Assembly (NCBI GenBank): GCA_002778195.1
Contig: PCDI01000013.1
Coordinates: forward strand, 577,021-641,020
Direction of reading: 5' to 3'
Origin: Raffaelea ambrosiae
Lineage: Eukaryota; Ascomycota; Sordariomycetes; Ophiostomatales; Ophiostomataceae
Length of the DNA stretch: 64,000 bases
Shown in pieces: positions 23,018 to 32,573 of the stretch; the stretch's first letter is position 1; the number at the start of each line of letters is the position of its first letter. A program made the position numbers and the translations under genes. The notes under the pieces were generated by a model. That model was not told the origin of the DNA and ran no database searches. It saw only the letters and a list, made by a program, of their open reading frames with translations.

Positions 23018-25010
23018 TCATGGCTTCTCAACGGCCCGCTCCCATGCACTCTCCAGGCTGCCGTATGCCTCATCGTCTACCATCACGATCGACTCCTCCA
23101 CTGGAGGGCCGCTTGGTGGTGATGACCCGCCAGTGGATGACGAATTGTTGTTGGTAGTTGTGTTTGTTGTGGTCGTCTCCAACGGCAGCATGCCTTCTTC
23201 GCGCACCTCGTTCTCCCAGTTGCTCGAATACACCACCGCCGCAAAGGCCTCCAGGTCCCGCACGGCCTCCATCTCCTGCAGATACTCGTTCGGCATGCCG
23301 CTGCCAATCACATGGGCCTGCCGCGTTAGCACCGACAGCACCTTGGGCAGCTGCACCTTTTTGTCGGCCCGCAGCCGCATCAGATCGGTGTGCTCGCTGT
23401 CGTCAGCAAACAGCGGTGGCAGGTCAAAGGCGGCCGGAGCGACCTTGTTCTCGATCAGCGTGGTGAACCCGGCGTCCAGCAGCTGCGCCAGTACGTGCGA
23501 GAACGTGGGTGAGTCGACAAGGTCGGCCGTCTCGTCGAGCATGCGGCGCAGAGCAGCCGCCTGGGCTGCAGAGGAAGCGGCTGTGTCTTGCTGTTTCTTC
23601 TCGGCCGACTCCTCCTGCTCTCCCGTCGCCTCGCCCCTTTGTATTTGCTCAAATGTGGCGGCGGCACTGTCGGCCAGGATGCCAGACTCCCGCAGGACAT
23701 AATCCTCCATGCCTGGTGGAGGCAGCACCAGCGGCAGCCAGCGGGAGGCAGAGAAAGGGACGGTATTATTATTATTATTGCTTTTCGCAGCAGAAGAAGG
23801 TGCTGGCAATGGTGCCAGCTCGACAATCTGGCGCACCTGGCGAGTCATGTCGCCAAAGGTGTCGAGGGAGATAAGATCGCGGGGGCTCAGAGGACCAAAG
23901 ACGGAGCGGACGGCGGCTTCGACGCGCTGGGAAATGTCCTCCCAGCTGCGGTTGAGCAGCCACCAGCTGAAGGCGAGGTACTTGCGGTTGACCTCAAAGT
24001 CGCTGCTGCCGAGCACGTGCTGCGGGTTGTCATCGTCGTTGTTCTCGAGGCTGATGGTGGCATGCGAGCTGCCGGTGGCGAGGGAGACGACGCTGGACAG
24101 GTAGCTGCGGCGGCCGAGGAGGTTGAGCTGGATGCGGGTGAGCATGACCAGAAGGCCGGTGGTGTAGAGGAGGGTGTAGGCGCGGGTAATGGCTGGTGGA
24201 GTGCGATGTTAGCAGGCTGGCACGACAAGGAGAAAAGCGCCGTCTCGAGGAGATGCACAAGACACTGTCTCGCAACGGCGAGGCAGGCAATCTCGAACAG
24301 CCCCCCTTTGAGACAGCCACGGGTGTCAGCATCCCGTTTCTGGTCCACTTACAGCTGATCGTCAGGTCGTCCCAGAGTTGCCGCTTGCTCTTGCGCTTCG
24401 GCGCTGGGACTGGGGCCGGCGTGCTGCCTCCGTCCTGTGCAGTAGCTGTAGCGGCCGCACCCTCTGCCGACGACGTCTGAGCCGGCAGGGCGACCTGGCT
24501 GGCATGCACGCCGCTCTCGCTCTGCATGCTGATCATGCTCTTGCCCTCGTCCTCGGTCATCAGCGTATCCGCAATGCTGGGCGGGCTCACGCTGCCGCCA
24601 CTCTCGCTCTTGGTCTTGCCGGCAGCGCCGCCGGCCGTCTTCATATGCTGGATCTGGTAGGTGATGCCTTCGGTGTTCATGGCCTCGAGGACGTTCGTGG
24701 CGACGGTCGGCAGCAGCGCAAGCACGGTGAATGTGCAGTCTTCCTGGTTTTGCTCAAAGCGTCGGCGAAGGCTGGGGCTGGTCAGTGGAGGACTCGGCAG
24801 AGAAGCCGAGAAACGCAAACACGGCCCGGATGGGAGGAGACCCGACACTCACTTCTCCTTGGCAATGCGGTCGCTGCTCATGCGCTCACGCGCATCGTTG
24901 AGCTTGGCCAGCAGATACTGCGTGGCCACATAGCCGGCACCGACCACGCCGAAGCCGACGGCGATGGGTCCCCGGTTGCGACGGAACCATCGCCGCGTTG
25001 CTGCAAACAT
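23018..25010 (-). CDS. PEX3: Peroxisomal biogenesis factor 3 (peroxin Pex3)
   Basis: Exons 25010-24853, 24771-24353 and 24192-23018 give 583 aa; all phases agree, with CTGAC and CTAAC branch points before the acceptors. The N-terminus MFAATRRWFRRNRGPIAVG is the basic peroxisome-membrane signal followed by a transmembrane helix (about 15-35). Next comes the Pex3 core NLRRRFEQNQEDCTFTVLAL, and later RQLWDDLTISSITRAYTLLY and LLVMLTRIQLNLLGRRSYL. Pex3 is the membrane anchor that receives Pex19 with its cargo, so it is needed for insertion of peroxisomal membrane proteins. The protein is longer than animal Pex3 because of Ala/Ser/Gln-rich insertions: one of about 60 residues before KRKSKRQLWDD, another with QQDTAASSAAQAAALRRML, and a Thr/Asn/Ser tail. 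It shares a 605-bp divergent promoter with IBA57. Confidence 0.97.
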
Positions 25011-25615
25011 GGTGGGCGATGGGGGGGGGGTGTGTGGGTGAGGTGACGTTGAAACGGTAGACAAGGAGTCTCGTGGGCGTGCAACGAGAAAAAAAAAGAG
25101 AAAGGGGAGGAGAAAACGGCTTTTTGGGCTCAGCTCGACTTGTGTGGGGGAAACCCAACCCCAGAAATTAAGATACACGAGATCACGCGCGGCTGGAGCT
25201 CTCCTGTAGCGGTGGTGGCACTTTCCCTGATTATTCTCCTGGAGCTGGGTCGCCCTTTCCTGGCCTGTGGGCACTCCCAGCCTCCCATCCCTTATTCAAG
25301 CCGCCGTGGTAGCGAGTCTGTTCGAGCCGAGGCAGCGCAATAACGGGTTACAGGGCACGGTGCACAGTAGTTAATAGCGGGCTGTATTAGCAGTTTTGTG
25401 GCCTGCGCCCTCATTGGCTACCTAGCTTTGACTCTCTGCACACCCGTTTTCTCGATTTTTTATCTGTGCGGCAAGGCAAGCCTTGCATTACCGACCGAAT
25501 TTGTCGCTAGCATCACCACGCATACACGGCAACTCAACCACCGCTCACTGCTCGGAGTGATCTGCTCTGGAGAATCTGACACCAGACCGACCAGTCACCG
25601 CCAGAACTTCTCTCC
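25011..25615. promoter_or_regulatory. Divergent promoter between PEX3 and IBA57
   Basis: 605 bp separate two start codons on opposite strands. A run of ten G (25021-25030) lies 10 bp upstream of the PEX3 start, so it would be a C run in its leader. A CTCATTGGCTAC word (ATTGG, an inverted CCAAT box) lies at about 25410-25421, some 200 bp upstream of IBA57. Co-regulation of the two genes is only inferred. Confidence 0.5.
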
Positions 25616-26866
25616 ATGGGCGTACCGTGGCTGTTGGCCGTGCCGCGGGGCCTCGCCGGGTCCGCCGTGCGGCCGACATCGGCAGCCCGGACGGCGAGCG
25701 CCTTTGTCTGCCGGCATTGCCGGAAGAGACAACTGGCGCGTCCATACAGCTCTGCGAAGGGGGAACCTTCAGCAGCGGTGAACTCGGGGGTAGCAGCATT
25801 AGCTTCGCGGCGACTGATCTCGGTGGCCGGTCCCGATGCGACCAAGTTCCTTCAGGGCGTGATCACCTCGAATATCATGCCAGGCCCGGGCAAAGATCCC
25901 CAGAGCAGCTTCTACACGGGCTTTCTCAATGCACAGGGCCGCGTGCTGTACGATGTGATCATCTACCGGGATACGGTGGGCCCGCGGAAGAACGAGGACG
26001 GCGCGTATTTCATCGAGGTGGACGCCGACGAGGCCACGACACTGGCGAAGCACATCCGTCGGTACAAACTGCGGGCCAAGTTCGATGTGAAGCTTATGGA
26101 CGCCGAGGAGGTGTCTGTGTGGCATGCATGGGGAAGCAAGGGGGAGGCGGCAGAAGGCAGCTCCTCGACGGATGTTGTGCAGCATTTGGACACCCGTGCA
26201 CCTGGTCTGGGCTGGCGCTATGTCGTGGCCGGCTCTGCACCGCCAGCCCCTCTTGCCCAGGATTCCGACGTTGTGGACGAGTCTGCCTACCGGGTGCATC
26301 GCTACCTGCTCGGTGTGGCTGAGGGTCAGCGCGAGATCATCCGCGGTACGGCGCTGCCCCTTGAGAGCAACATGGAGTACATGGGTGGCATCGACTTCCA
26401 CAAGGGCTGCTACGTCGGCCAGGAGCTGACCATACGCACAAAGCACCGTGGAGTCGTGCGCAAGCGCATCCTGCCGTGCATGGTGTATGGCGAAGGCGAC
26501 GCACTGCCAGCACAACTTGCGTACCAGCCAGCGGACGGGCTAGCGGGCCTCGTGCCTGCCGACGCCAGCATCAGCCGCGTGGGCAAGAAGGGCCGCAGTG
26601 CCGGAAAGTGGCTCAGTGGTGTCGGCAACGTGGGACTCGCGCTGTGCCGGCTGGAAACCATGACGGACGTGGTGCTGCCCGGTGAGACGGCGGCGTCCAC
26701 ATTTGATCCGGCGAGCGAGTTTTTCTTGAAGGCGGACAGCAAGGCTACGAACAGTGAAGAGGTCACCGGAGGAGCTACAGATACACCAGACCTACCTCCC
26801 CTCAAGATCAAGGCGTTTGTTCCGGACTGGCTGCGGCAGGCCCTGGAGCCAACGCCCTCACAATGA
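25616..26866 (+). CDS. IBA57: Mitochondrial iron-sulfur cluster assembly factor Iba57 (Caf17/YgfZ family)
   Basis: Single exon, 416 aa. The first 45 residues are Ala/Arg/Ser-rich with almost no acidic residues, a mitochondrial presequence. The body is a GcvT-like folate-binding fold: LISVAGPDATKFLQGVITSN (about 67-86), FYTGFLNAQGRVLYDVIIYR (99-118), and the signature KGCYVGQE (263-270) with its invariant cysteine, followed by LTIRTKHRGVVRKR. Iba57 works with Isa1 and Isa2 to make [4Fe-4S] clusters for aconitase, lipoate synthase and respiratory complexes. Length and motif order match fungal Caf17 proteins. An internal serine-rich stretch (SKGEAAEGSSSTD) lies in a variable loop. It is divergent from PEX3 and converges with CWC23, leaving only about 200 bp between the stop codons. 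Confidence 0.96.
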   Translation: MGVPWLLAVPRGLAGSAVRPTSAARTASAFVCRHCRKRQLARPYSSAKGEPSAAVNSGVAALASRRLISVAGPDATKFLQGVITSNIMPGPGKDPQSSFYTGFLNAQGRVLYDVIIYRDTVGPRKNEDGAYFIEVDADEATTLAKHIRRYKLRAKFDVKLMDAEEVSVWHAWGSKGEAAEGSSSTDVVQHLDTRAPGLGWRYVVAGSAPPAPLAQDSDVVDESAYRVHRYLLGVAEGQREIIRGTALPLESNMEYMGGIDFHKGCYVGQELTIRTKHRGVVRKRILPCMVYGEGDALPAQLAYQPADGLAGLVPADASISRVGKKGRSAGKWLSGVGNVGLALCRLETMTDVVLPGETAASTFDPASEFFLKADSKATNSEEVTGGATDTPDLPPLKIKAFVPDWLRQALEPTPSQ

Positions 26867-27073
26867 TGATGATTTTGTACCAACATACATACCACTAGAT
26901 TTGCTTGCATAGTTATGTCCATTATATTTAGATGCAATTCGGCTTGCGCATTATGGGAGGGGGGGTATCATAAATCTATTCCACTTTTTGCTCTTCCTAC
27001 TCTTCTTGCTCGTTGCCAACTCCATATCTGTTTCCAATCCCTCTCCAACCCCCTTTTGCTGATCATCTTTCCC

Positions 27074-28030
27074 TCAGGCAGTCGTATCCATTGGCACGTC
27101 TGCTGGTCGTGCTTGTGCCTTTGCAAACCGCGGTACTCTCTTGATAAATTTGCGCACGTCCGGATCGTCGATCTCATCCCACTGCGGTTCGAACGGGCCT
27201 GGTGCTGTATTGCTGTCGCCTGCTTGGTGTTTCCGCCGTGCTTCTCCAGCTGCTTTGAGCCGGTCCATGGTGTAGGCAAACAGTGGTCGCTGCTCAATGG
27301 GCCCCTCCTTCTTGGATGCAGATGTCGAGCTCAGGAGCTTCCGCCACTCAGCTCCGTCCGAGGTTGCTACTGCAGCGGCCGCCCCAGACTCCTGTTCGGG
27401 CTGCTTGGTCGCTGGCTGTTTGGCCCCGTCTCCTTCGCCTTCTCTGCGCGCAGCCTTCTTTTCCGCCCGCCGCCGCGCCTTGTCCTCCTTCTCCCGCAAC
27501 CGCTGCTCGATCTCGGCTATCCGGTCGTCCTCCCGCTGCCGCACACGGTCCTGTGCCTCCTGCTCCCGGCGCTGGCGTTCCTCTGCGCGCCGCCGGGCCG
27601 CCTCGCGCAGCTTCTCTCGTTCTGACGAAAGTGGCGGCCCCGACGTGTGCGCGAATGGCGCCTCGCCCGATACTGTCGTCCCTGCCTGGGCCCGCTCGGC
27701 CGCCTCCAGCTCGTCCTTGAATCGCCGCCGCTCGGCGCTCATCTGCTCGGTCTGCCGGCGGCGCTGGGCAGCGGCCTCGCGGGCGGTATCGTAGGCCTTG
27801 CGGGCTTCATCGTCGACAAGGACATCGCGGGCGCGGGCGAAGCGCTCGTAGAGGGTGGCGTCGTAGTTGGCACCGGCCTTGTCTGGGTGGTATTTGAGGC
27901 CCTGGCGACGCCACGCGCGGTGGATGTCTTCGCGGGATGTGGAGGTGTCGACGCCGAGGAGGTCGTAGAGGTCGACGCCGCTGGATGCGCTCTCGCGCGC
28001 AAATGCGAGGAGGTCTTGCTTGTTGTCCAT
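27074..28030 (-). CDS. CWC23: Spliceosome-associated J-protein Cwc23 (Cwf23/DNAJC17-like)
   Basis: Single exon, 318 aa. A J domain lies at the N-terminus (about 20-81: VDLYDLLGVDTSTSREDIHRAW, HPD at 48-50, YHPDKAGANYDATLYERF). A long highly charged Arg/Glu/Ala helix region follows (about 85-235, probable coiled coil). The tail ends with QRPLFAYTMDRLKAAGEARR. The order fits the Cwc23/Cwf23/DNAJC17 group, which acts in spliceosome disassembly with Prp43-Ntr1 through Hsp70-independent or -dependent contacts. I see no RRM domain, which some homologues carry at the C-terminus. ATG at 28030 is the first in frame. It shares an upstream region with CDC20, including a strong CCAAT box about 150 bp upstream. 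Confidence 0.88.
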   Translation of the reverse strand: MDNKQDLLAFARESASSGVDLYDLLGVDTSTSREDIHRAWRRQGLKYHPDKAGANYDATLYERFARARDVLVDDEARKAYDTAREAAAQRRRQTEQMSAERRRFKDELEAAERAQAGTTVSGEAPFAHTSGPPLSSEREKLREAARRRAEERQRREQEAQDRVRQREDDRIAEIEQRLREKEDKARRRAEKKAARREGEGDGAKQPATKQPEQESGAAAAVATSDGAEWRKLLSSTSASKKEGPIEQRPLFAYTMDRLKAAGEARRKHQAGDSNTAPGPFEPQWDEIDDPDVRKFIKRVPRFAKAQARPADVPMDTTA

Positions 28031-29190
28031 GTTCGCGGTGGGTGGAGAGGAAAGGCTGGTGAGGCGGAGGCGCGAGGAGCGGGTGAAGCTGAAAGTAATG
28101 ACCTGGAAACGCTTTGAAACTTGGTCGCGGCCTACAATTTTTACCTTTTTCAGCCTGGGAGGCGACAGTGGCCGCTGATTGGTCAGCCTCGCGGGGCAAG
28201 CTCTAGGCTACAGATGAACCTGCAAGGCCTATAAGTGTCTCGAATCGTCAACTACTTTCTACGAAATGTCTGTACTGCAGGTTTGGAGTTGGGATAGTGT
28301 CCAAGCAAGCAGAAAGATTTCACGCCGAGTGTGTGCTTCCGATTTGACCCCGTTTTCGTTTCCCTTCTTTTCCCGTAACCGCCTTGCCCGTTTTGCTTCG
28401 GCTCAGCCACGGCCGTCGTCTCGTTGCTGCTCCAACTCAGCTATGGAGCTTCTCTCCACTGAGGTCCGTGTGCTGAAACCAAGGGTCAAATGGCTGCCAG
28501 AGCGACTGTCAATTTGCTGCACAAAGCAGAATGCAATCAGAAGAATTTGTTGAAGAAAGTGAAGCCAACGTCAATAATTTGGGTCTCGAACTATGAAGAC
28601 ACTCCGAAGCGTTCAAGGAAAACAGAACATGTCAACCAAAAAACGAAGCCTTAAAATTGAGATTATAGCGCCCATTTGGCGACCCAGTTCACTGAAACGA
28701 GTTGGCCCCAGCGCCTTCCTCATCTGGAAAATCACGGTTGCCTGGCCAACCAGGGCGACCCCACCGACTGTAAACATCGCCATTAAAAGGACGGCCTGCC
28801 TACCATCACCAGGCTGTCCATCCTCTTCTTTCTTCCTTTTCTTTTTCTCCTTTTCTCATCATACCTCATCTCTCTATTCGCAATCCCTACATCTCTCTCT
28901 TTCTCTCTCTGCGCTCGCTTATTTCAAGCCTCTGCCTCGCACAAAGAAACCATCCAAGTCCACTAGATCATTTCGCAACTCTGCCATCTGATCGCCCTCC
29001 GACTTGAAATTTTCAACGTCGAGGCCCTTCACGATTTTTTCGAACTCCATACAACACAGCAACAAAAGATACTAACCAACACCAACAACATCCAGGAACC
29101 ATTAGCTTGAGTCTCTTGGAGCTCGTTCGATTTATCGAGAAGCTCATCCAACACTCACATTTCTTAATCTCACACATCTGATACTTCACA
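28031..29190. other. Divergent upstream region of CWC23 and CDC20
   Basis: 1160 bp between the two start codons. The CDC20 side (about 28800-29190) is C/T-rich and probably its 5' leader. Short open frames here (for example 28266-28553 and 28593-28991) show no domain or good coding bias and are not called. Confidence 0.5.
28174..28184 (-). promoter_or_regulatory. CCAAT box (Hap2/3/5 type)
   Basis: The minus strand reads TGACCAATCAG, an excellent match to an extended CCAAT consensus. It lies about 145 bp upstream of the CWC23 start on the same strand. Binding by the Hap/CBC complex is inferred from the sequence only. Confidence 0.55.
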
Positions 29191-30990
29191 ATGGCATCTG
29201 CTTCAGTATCAACCCCCATCAAGTCCCATACTGGGCTCTTCTCTTCCCGGACCGCTGGCGGCCGCATGCCCCTGACCCCCTCTCCTCGTCAGCGGGCCAG
29301 CCTCAATTCTTCGCCGTTCACCCCTGAGCGTGCAGCCAACGATGCCAACAGCCGCATCACCTCCAAGTCGATCTACAATGGCAACATCTTTGCCCGGGCG
29401 TCCAAGTCCTCGACCCACCGGGACTCGCCAAAGTCGAACATTGCCCGCAGCAACGCCACTCCCCGCAAGGTCCTGGAGCTGGGCGTCTCCGACTTCGCTC
29501 TGACTGGCACTGGCCCGCACTTGAAGACGCCTCCCAGCGCTCGCTCCAAGAAGGCCCCTCTGCGCCAGAAGACGACCAAGACCACTCTCTCCTACGCGGC
29601 TGCCGACCGCTTCATTCCCAACCGGAGTGCCAGCTCGGCCATTGCCAACGTCGGCTCGGGCAAGCTGGAGCTGCCAGCCGACAAGAAGCGCTCGCAGGGC
29701 CGTGTCGAGGGCTCGTCTGTTCTCTCTTCGGCCGCCGAGGATGCCCTCGCTGCTCTGGAGGCCCTCAACATCGAAGACCGTGAGGACGAGGAGGAGGACC
29801 CGGCCAGCTACTCTCGGCCGTCTCCGCAGTCTATCGCCTACCAGGACTCGCTCGCCAACGCCTGCGGCGTCAACATCAACACCCGCATTCTGCAGTTCAA
29901 GCCGGCTCCGCCAGAGTCGTCCAAGCCCATTGACCTGCGCCAGCAGTACAACCGGCCCCTGAAGCCGGCCTCCAACTCGGCTCAGTTCCGCCGCCGCATT
30001 GCCACTGCCCCTGAGCGTGTCCTCGATGCTCCTGGTCTGATTGACGACTACTACCTCAACCTGCTCGACTGGAGCTCGGGCAACCAGGTGGCTATTGGCC
30101 TGGAGCGCAACGTGTACGTCTGGTCGGCCGATGAGGGCTCTGTCAGCTGCCTTCTTGAGACCAGCCCCGACACTTATGTCAGCAGCGTCAAGTGGTCGGG
30201 TGACGGCGCCTATGTCGGTGTCGGCCTGGGCAGCGGCGAGGTCCAGATCTGGGATGTTGCCGAGGGCATCAAGGTCCGCAGCATGTTTGGCCACGACAGC
30301 CGCGTGGGCGTCATGGGCTGGAACAAGCACCTGCTGTCTACTGGCGCTCGCAGCGGCCTGGTCTTCAACCACGACGTCCGCATTGCCGAGCACAAGGTTG
30401 CCGAGCTTGTCTCGCACACCTCCGAGGTCTGCGGCCTGGAGTGGCGCTCGGATGGCGCGCAGCTCGCTACTGGCGGCAACGACAACCTGGTGTCCATCTG
30501 GGATGCGCGCTCGCTGTCCGCTCCCAAGTTCACCAAGACCAACCACAAGGCTGCCGTCAAGGCCCTGGCCTGGTGCCCGTGGAACATGAACCTCCTGGCC
30601 ACTGGCGGCGGTTCGTACGATCGCCACATCCACTTCTGGAACACCACGACGGGCGCTCGCGTCAACAGCATCGACACCGGCTCGCAGGTCACCAGCCTGC
30701 GGTGGAGCACCAGCTACCGCGAAATTGTCAGCACCAGCGGCTTCCCCGACAACTCGCTCAGCATATGGAGCTACCCGACTCTGGTCCGCAATGTCGAGAT
30801 TCCCGCTCACGAGAGCCGTGTGCTGCACAGCTGCCTCAGCCCCGACGGCCAGATGCTGGCTACCGCCGCTGCCGACGAGAGCTTGAAGTTCTGGAAGGTC
30901 TTTGAGAAGAAGGCTGGCGCCGCCGCCGCTGCTGGTGGTGTCGGCTCGTCTGGCAAGGCCGACATGGTCAAGCAGATGACCATCCGGTAA
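29191..30990 (+). CDS. CDC20: APC/C activator Cdc20 (WD40 protein)
   Basis: Single exon, 599 aa, with a good CACAATGG start context. The N-terminal 135 residues are disordered, with several S/T-P sites. The C-box DRFIPNR (about 139-145) binds the APC/C. A seven-blade WD40 propeller (about 285-575) opens with RVLDAPGLIDDYYLNLLDWS and contains GNQVAIGLERNVYVW, wording specific to Cdc20 rather than Cdh1. The protein ends in the Ile-Arg (IR) tail MTIR, which docks on TPR subunits of the APC/C. Cdc20 recruits securin and cyclin B for ubiquitylation at the metaphase-anaphase transition and is the target of the spindle checkpoint. I did not find a KEN sequence. The gene has strong C/G third-position bias, which also creates a long open frame on the opposite strand. 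The start is 1160 bp from divergent CWC23. Confidence 0.97.
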   Translation: MASASVSTPIKSHTGLFSSRTAGGRMPLTPSPRQRASLNSSPFTPERAANDANSRITSKSIYNGNIFARASKSSTHRDSPKSNIARSNATPRKVLELGVSDFALTGTGPHLKTPPSARSKKAPLRQKTTKTTLSYAAADRFIPNRSASSAIANVGSGKLELPADKKRSQGRVEGSSVLSSAAEDALAALEALNIEDREDEEEDPASYSRPSPQSIAYQDSLANACGVNINTRILQFKPAPPESSKPIDLRQQYNRPLKPASNSAQFRRRIATAPERVLDAPGLIDDYYLNLLDWSSGNQVAIGLERNVYVWSADEGSVSCLLETSPDTYVSSVKWSGDGAYVGVGLGSGEVQIWDVAEGIKVRSMFGHDSRVGVMGWNKHLLSTGARSGLVFNHDVRIAEHKVAELVSHTSEVCGLEWRSDGAQLATGGNDNLVSIWDARSLSAPKFTKTNHKAAVKALAWCPWNMNLLATGGGSYDRHIHFWNTTTGARVNSIDTGSQVTSLRWSTSYREIVSTSGFPDNSLSIWSYPTLVRNVEIPAHESRVLHSCLSPDGQMLATAAADESLKFWKVFEKKAGAAAAAGGVGSSGKADMVKQMTIR

Positions 30991-32573
30991 ATCAGCCACA
31001 AAAAACAGCACTAACACTTGAACAAATCCAAAACAAAATGCTCGGTTCTACACACTCTCTCCAATGGATCCAGGCGACGGTAGGTATAACGGTTTCCTTG
31101 TTTGATTTTCTGGGAAACAATCGTATATCTGGTGTTCATTGGGAAAGGCAATCTGGTTTCAATTTGCTTTGGTCGTTTCAGCGCGGAGTTGGGGTTCGGT
31201 TGGTTCACGGATACGGGTGACAAACTTGGCCATGGACAGGCTCTGCCTTGTTGAACGGATATGAAACGGCCCTCTATGGTTGATGACGGAAGACACGACA
31301 ATATCAAACCGGGATTTTGGTCATGAAGCAAGTGTTATGGCAAATGACAAAAGAAGATAAAAGAAGAAAGGGGACTGTCATTGGTGGGAAGCAAGCAAGT
31401 CCTCTAGCATTGTCAACATCATATACTCGTATACTCGCACAAATGAAGACGCCCACCATTTGTAATTATTTTTCAATTCCGAGTGAACCAAGAACGATGT
31501 GGTGGCTCCCCGAAATTATCTGGGAGGTTACAAGTAACAACTACTCGTATGTATTATTTAGTGGCTACGCGCGTCTGAAGCCGCTAGCAACGCCCCCCCC
31601 CCCCATACTATGTGCAGAAGGCCCCATAGAAGCTCCTTGGGGGTTGGGGGTTGTCAGCCAGGGGGGGAAAGCGGCGCCAATAGGTGGCCCTGTGGGGCTT
31701 TGGTCTGGGACGGGCAATGCCTTCCCTAACCGATGCACCTCTTCCTTTCTAAACTCCTCTCTCCCAATGACTAAGCAGAAATGGGCGACTTTATTGCGGT
31801 GTTCTGCCTAGCAATCCAACTTGCACACTACAAACCACTCTTTTTGCCAAAACCGCCTCCCCCCTCGCGCCTCTTGCTTTTGCGCATCTCCGCCAAAGCG
31901 AAAACACATCCACCGCTGCAGCATAAGCAATACACGCACTGAAGCTGCATTGTTTTTTCGGAAGATTTCTGAATTATTCTTGCAATTGTCTGAAGCGGGT
32001 TTCCGGGTTTTATTTGGGGGGACTGCTTTCCCTTCATATCCAGGGAAGCCAGGATAAGCTTCAGGGGAGCTACAGCGGTGAGGCTACAGAAGGTCGTTGC
32101 CTTGCGGAAGACACGCGCAACCTGGTCTACGCGTTGCATACTTTCCAGAAAGTGACGAGGTGAAGAAGAAGTGAAGGGAAACAAGACGGGAAAAACCCAG
32201 GTGCATCGACGACGAAGCGAAACAAGTCATACAAAGCCTTGGATCGCCGCTGCAATAGCTTTCAGAGACGGCCTCCTTATACCACGAGAAAGCGCCCCGA
32301 CCGTGTTTCGATCTTGGCGACTCGCAAAGAGTCGACAAAAACACAGCCTGAGAGCACCGGTTTCGTAGTGTCGAAGAACGAACAATAGCGAAGAATATTG
32401 CATCGGCCAGGCTGAACAGCAACTGACGAACGAAAACTCGCAACCGATCGTCTCGTTCGCAAAGGAGCGTCCTGAAGCGAAGAAGAAGAAAACATCAAGC
32501 GGACGTCTTCCTTTCTGTTCACCCCAAGCTTTCCCTTGATCGCCTTTATTTTTTCGCTGCTCACCTAGTCGCC
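30991..32573. other. Intergenic region between CDC20 and TOA1
   Basis: About 1.6 kb. Two TACTCGTA copies (31424 and 31542) and a C run of 12 (31593-31604) lie in its middle. From about 32080 the sequence is mixed, probably TOA1 promoter and leader. A 164-codon open frame at 31317-31811 has no domain and spans the poly-C run, so it is not called. Confidence 0.5.

Noticed and set aside
29209..31017. 602-codon open frame antisense to CDC20
   Set aside because: It lies fully over a single-exon gene with strong G/C third-position bias, has only Ala/Val/Gly/Asp-rich composition and no domain. It is a shadow of CDC20.
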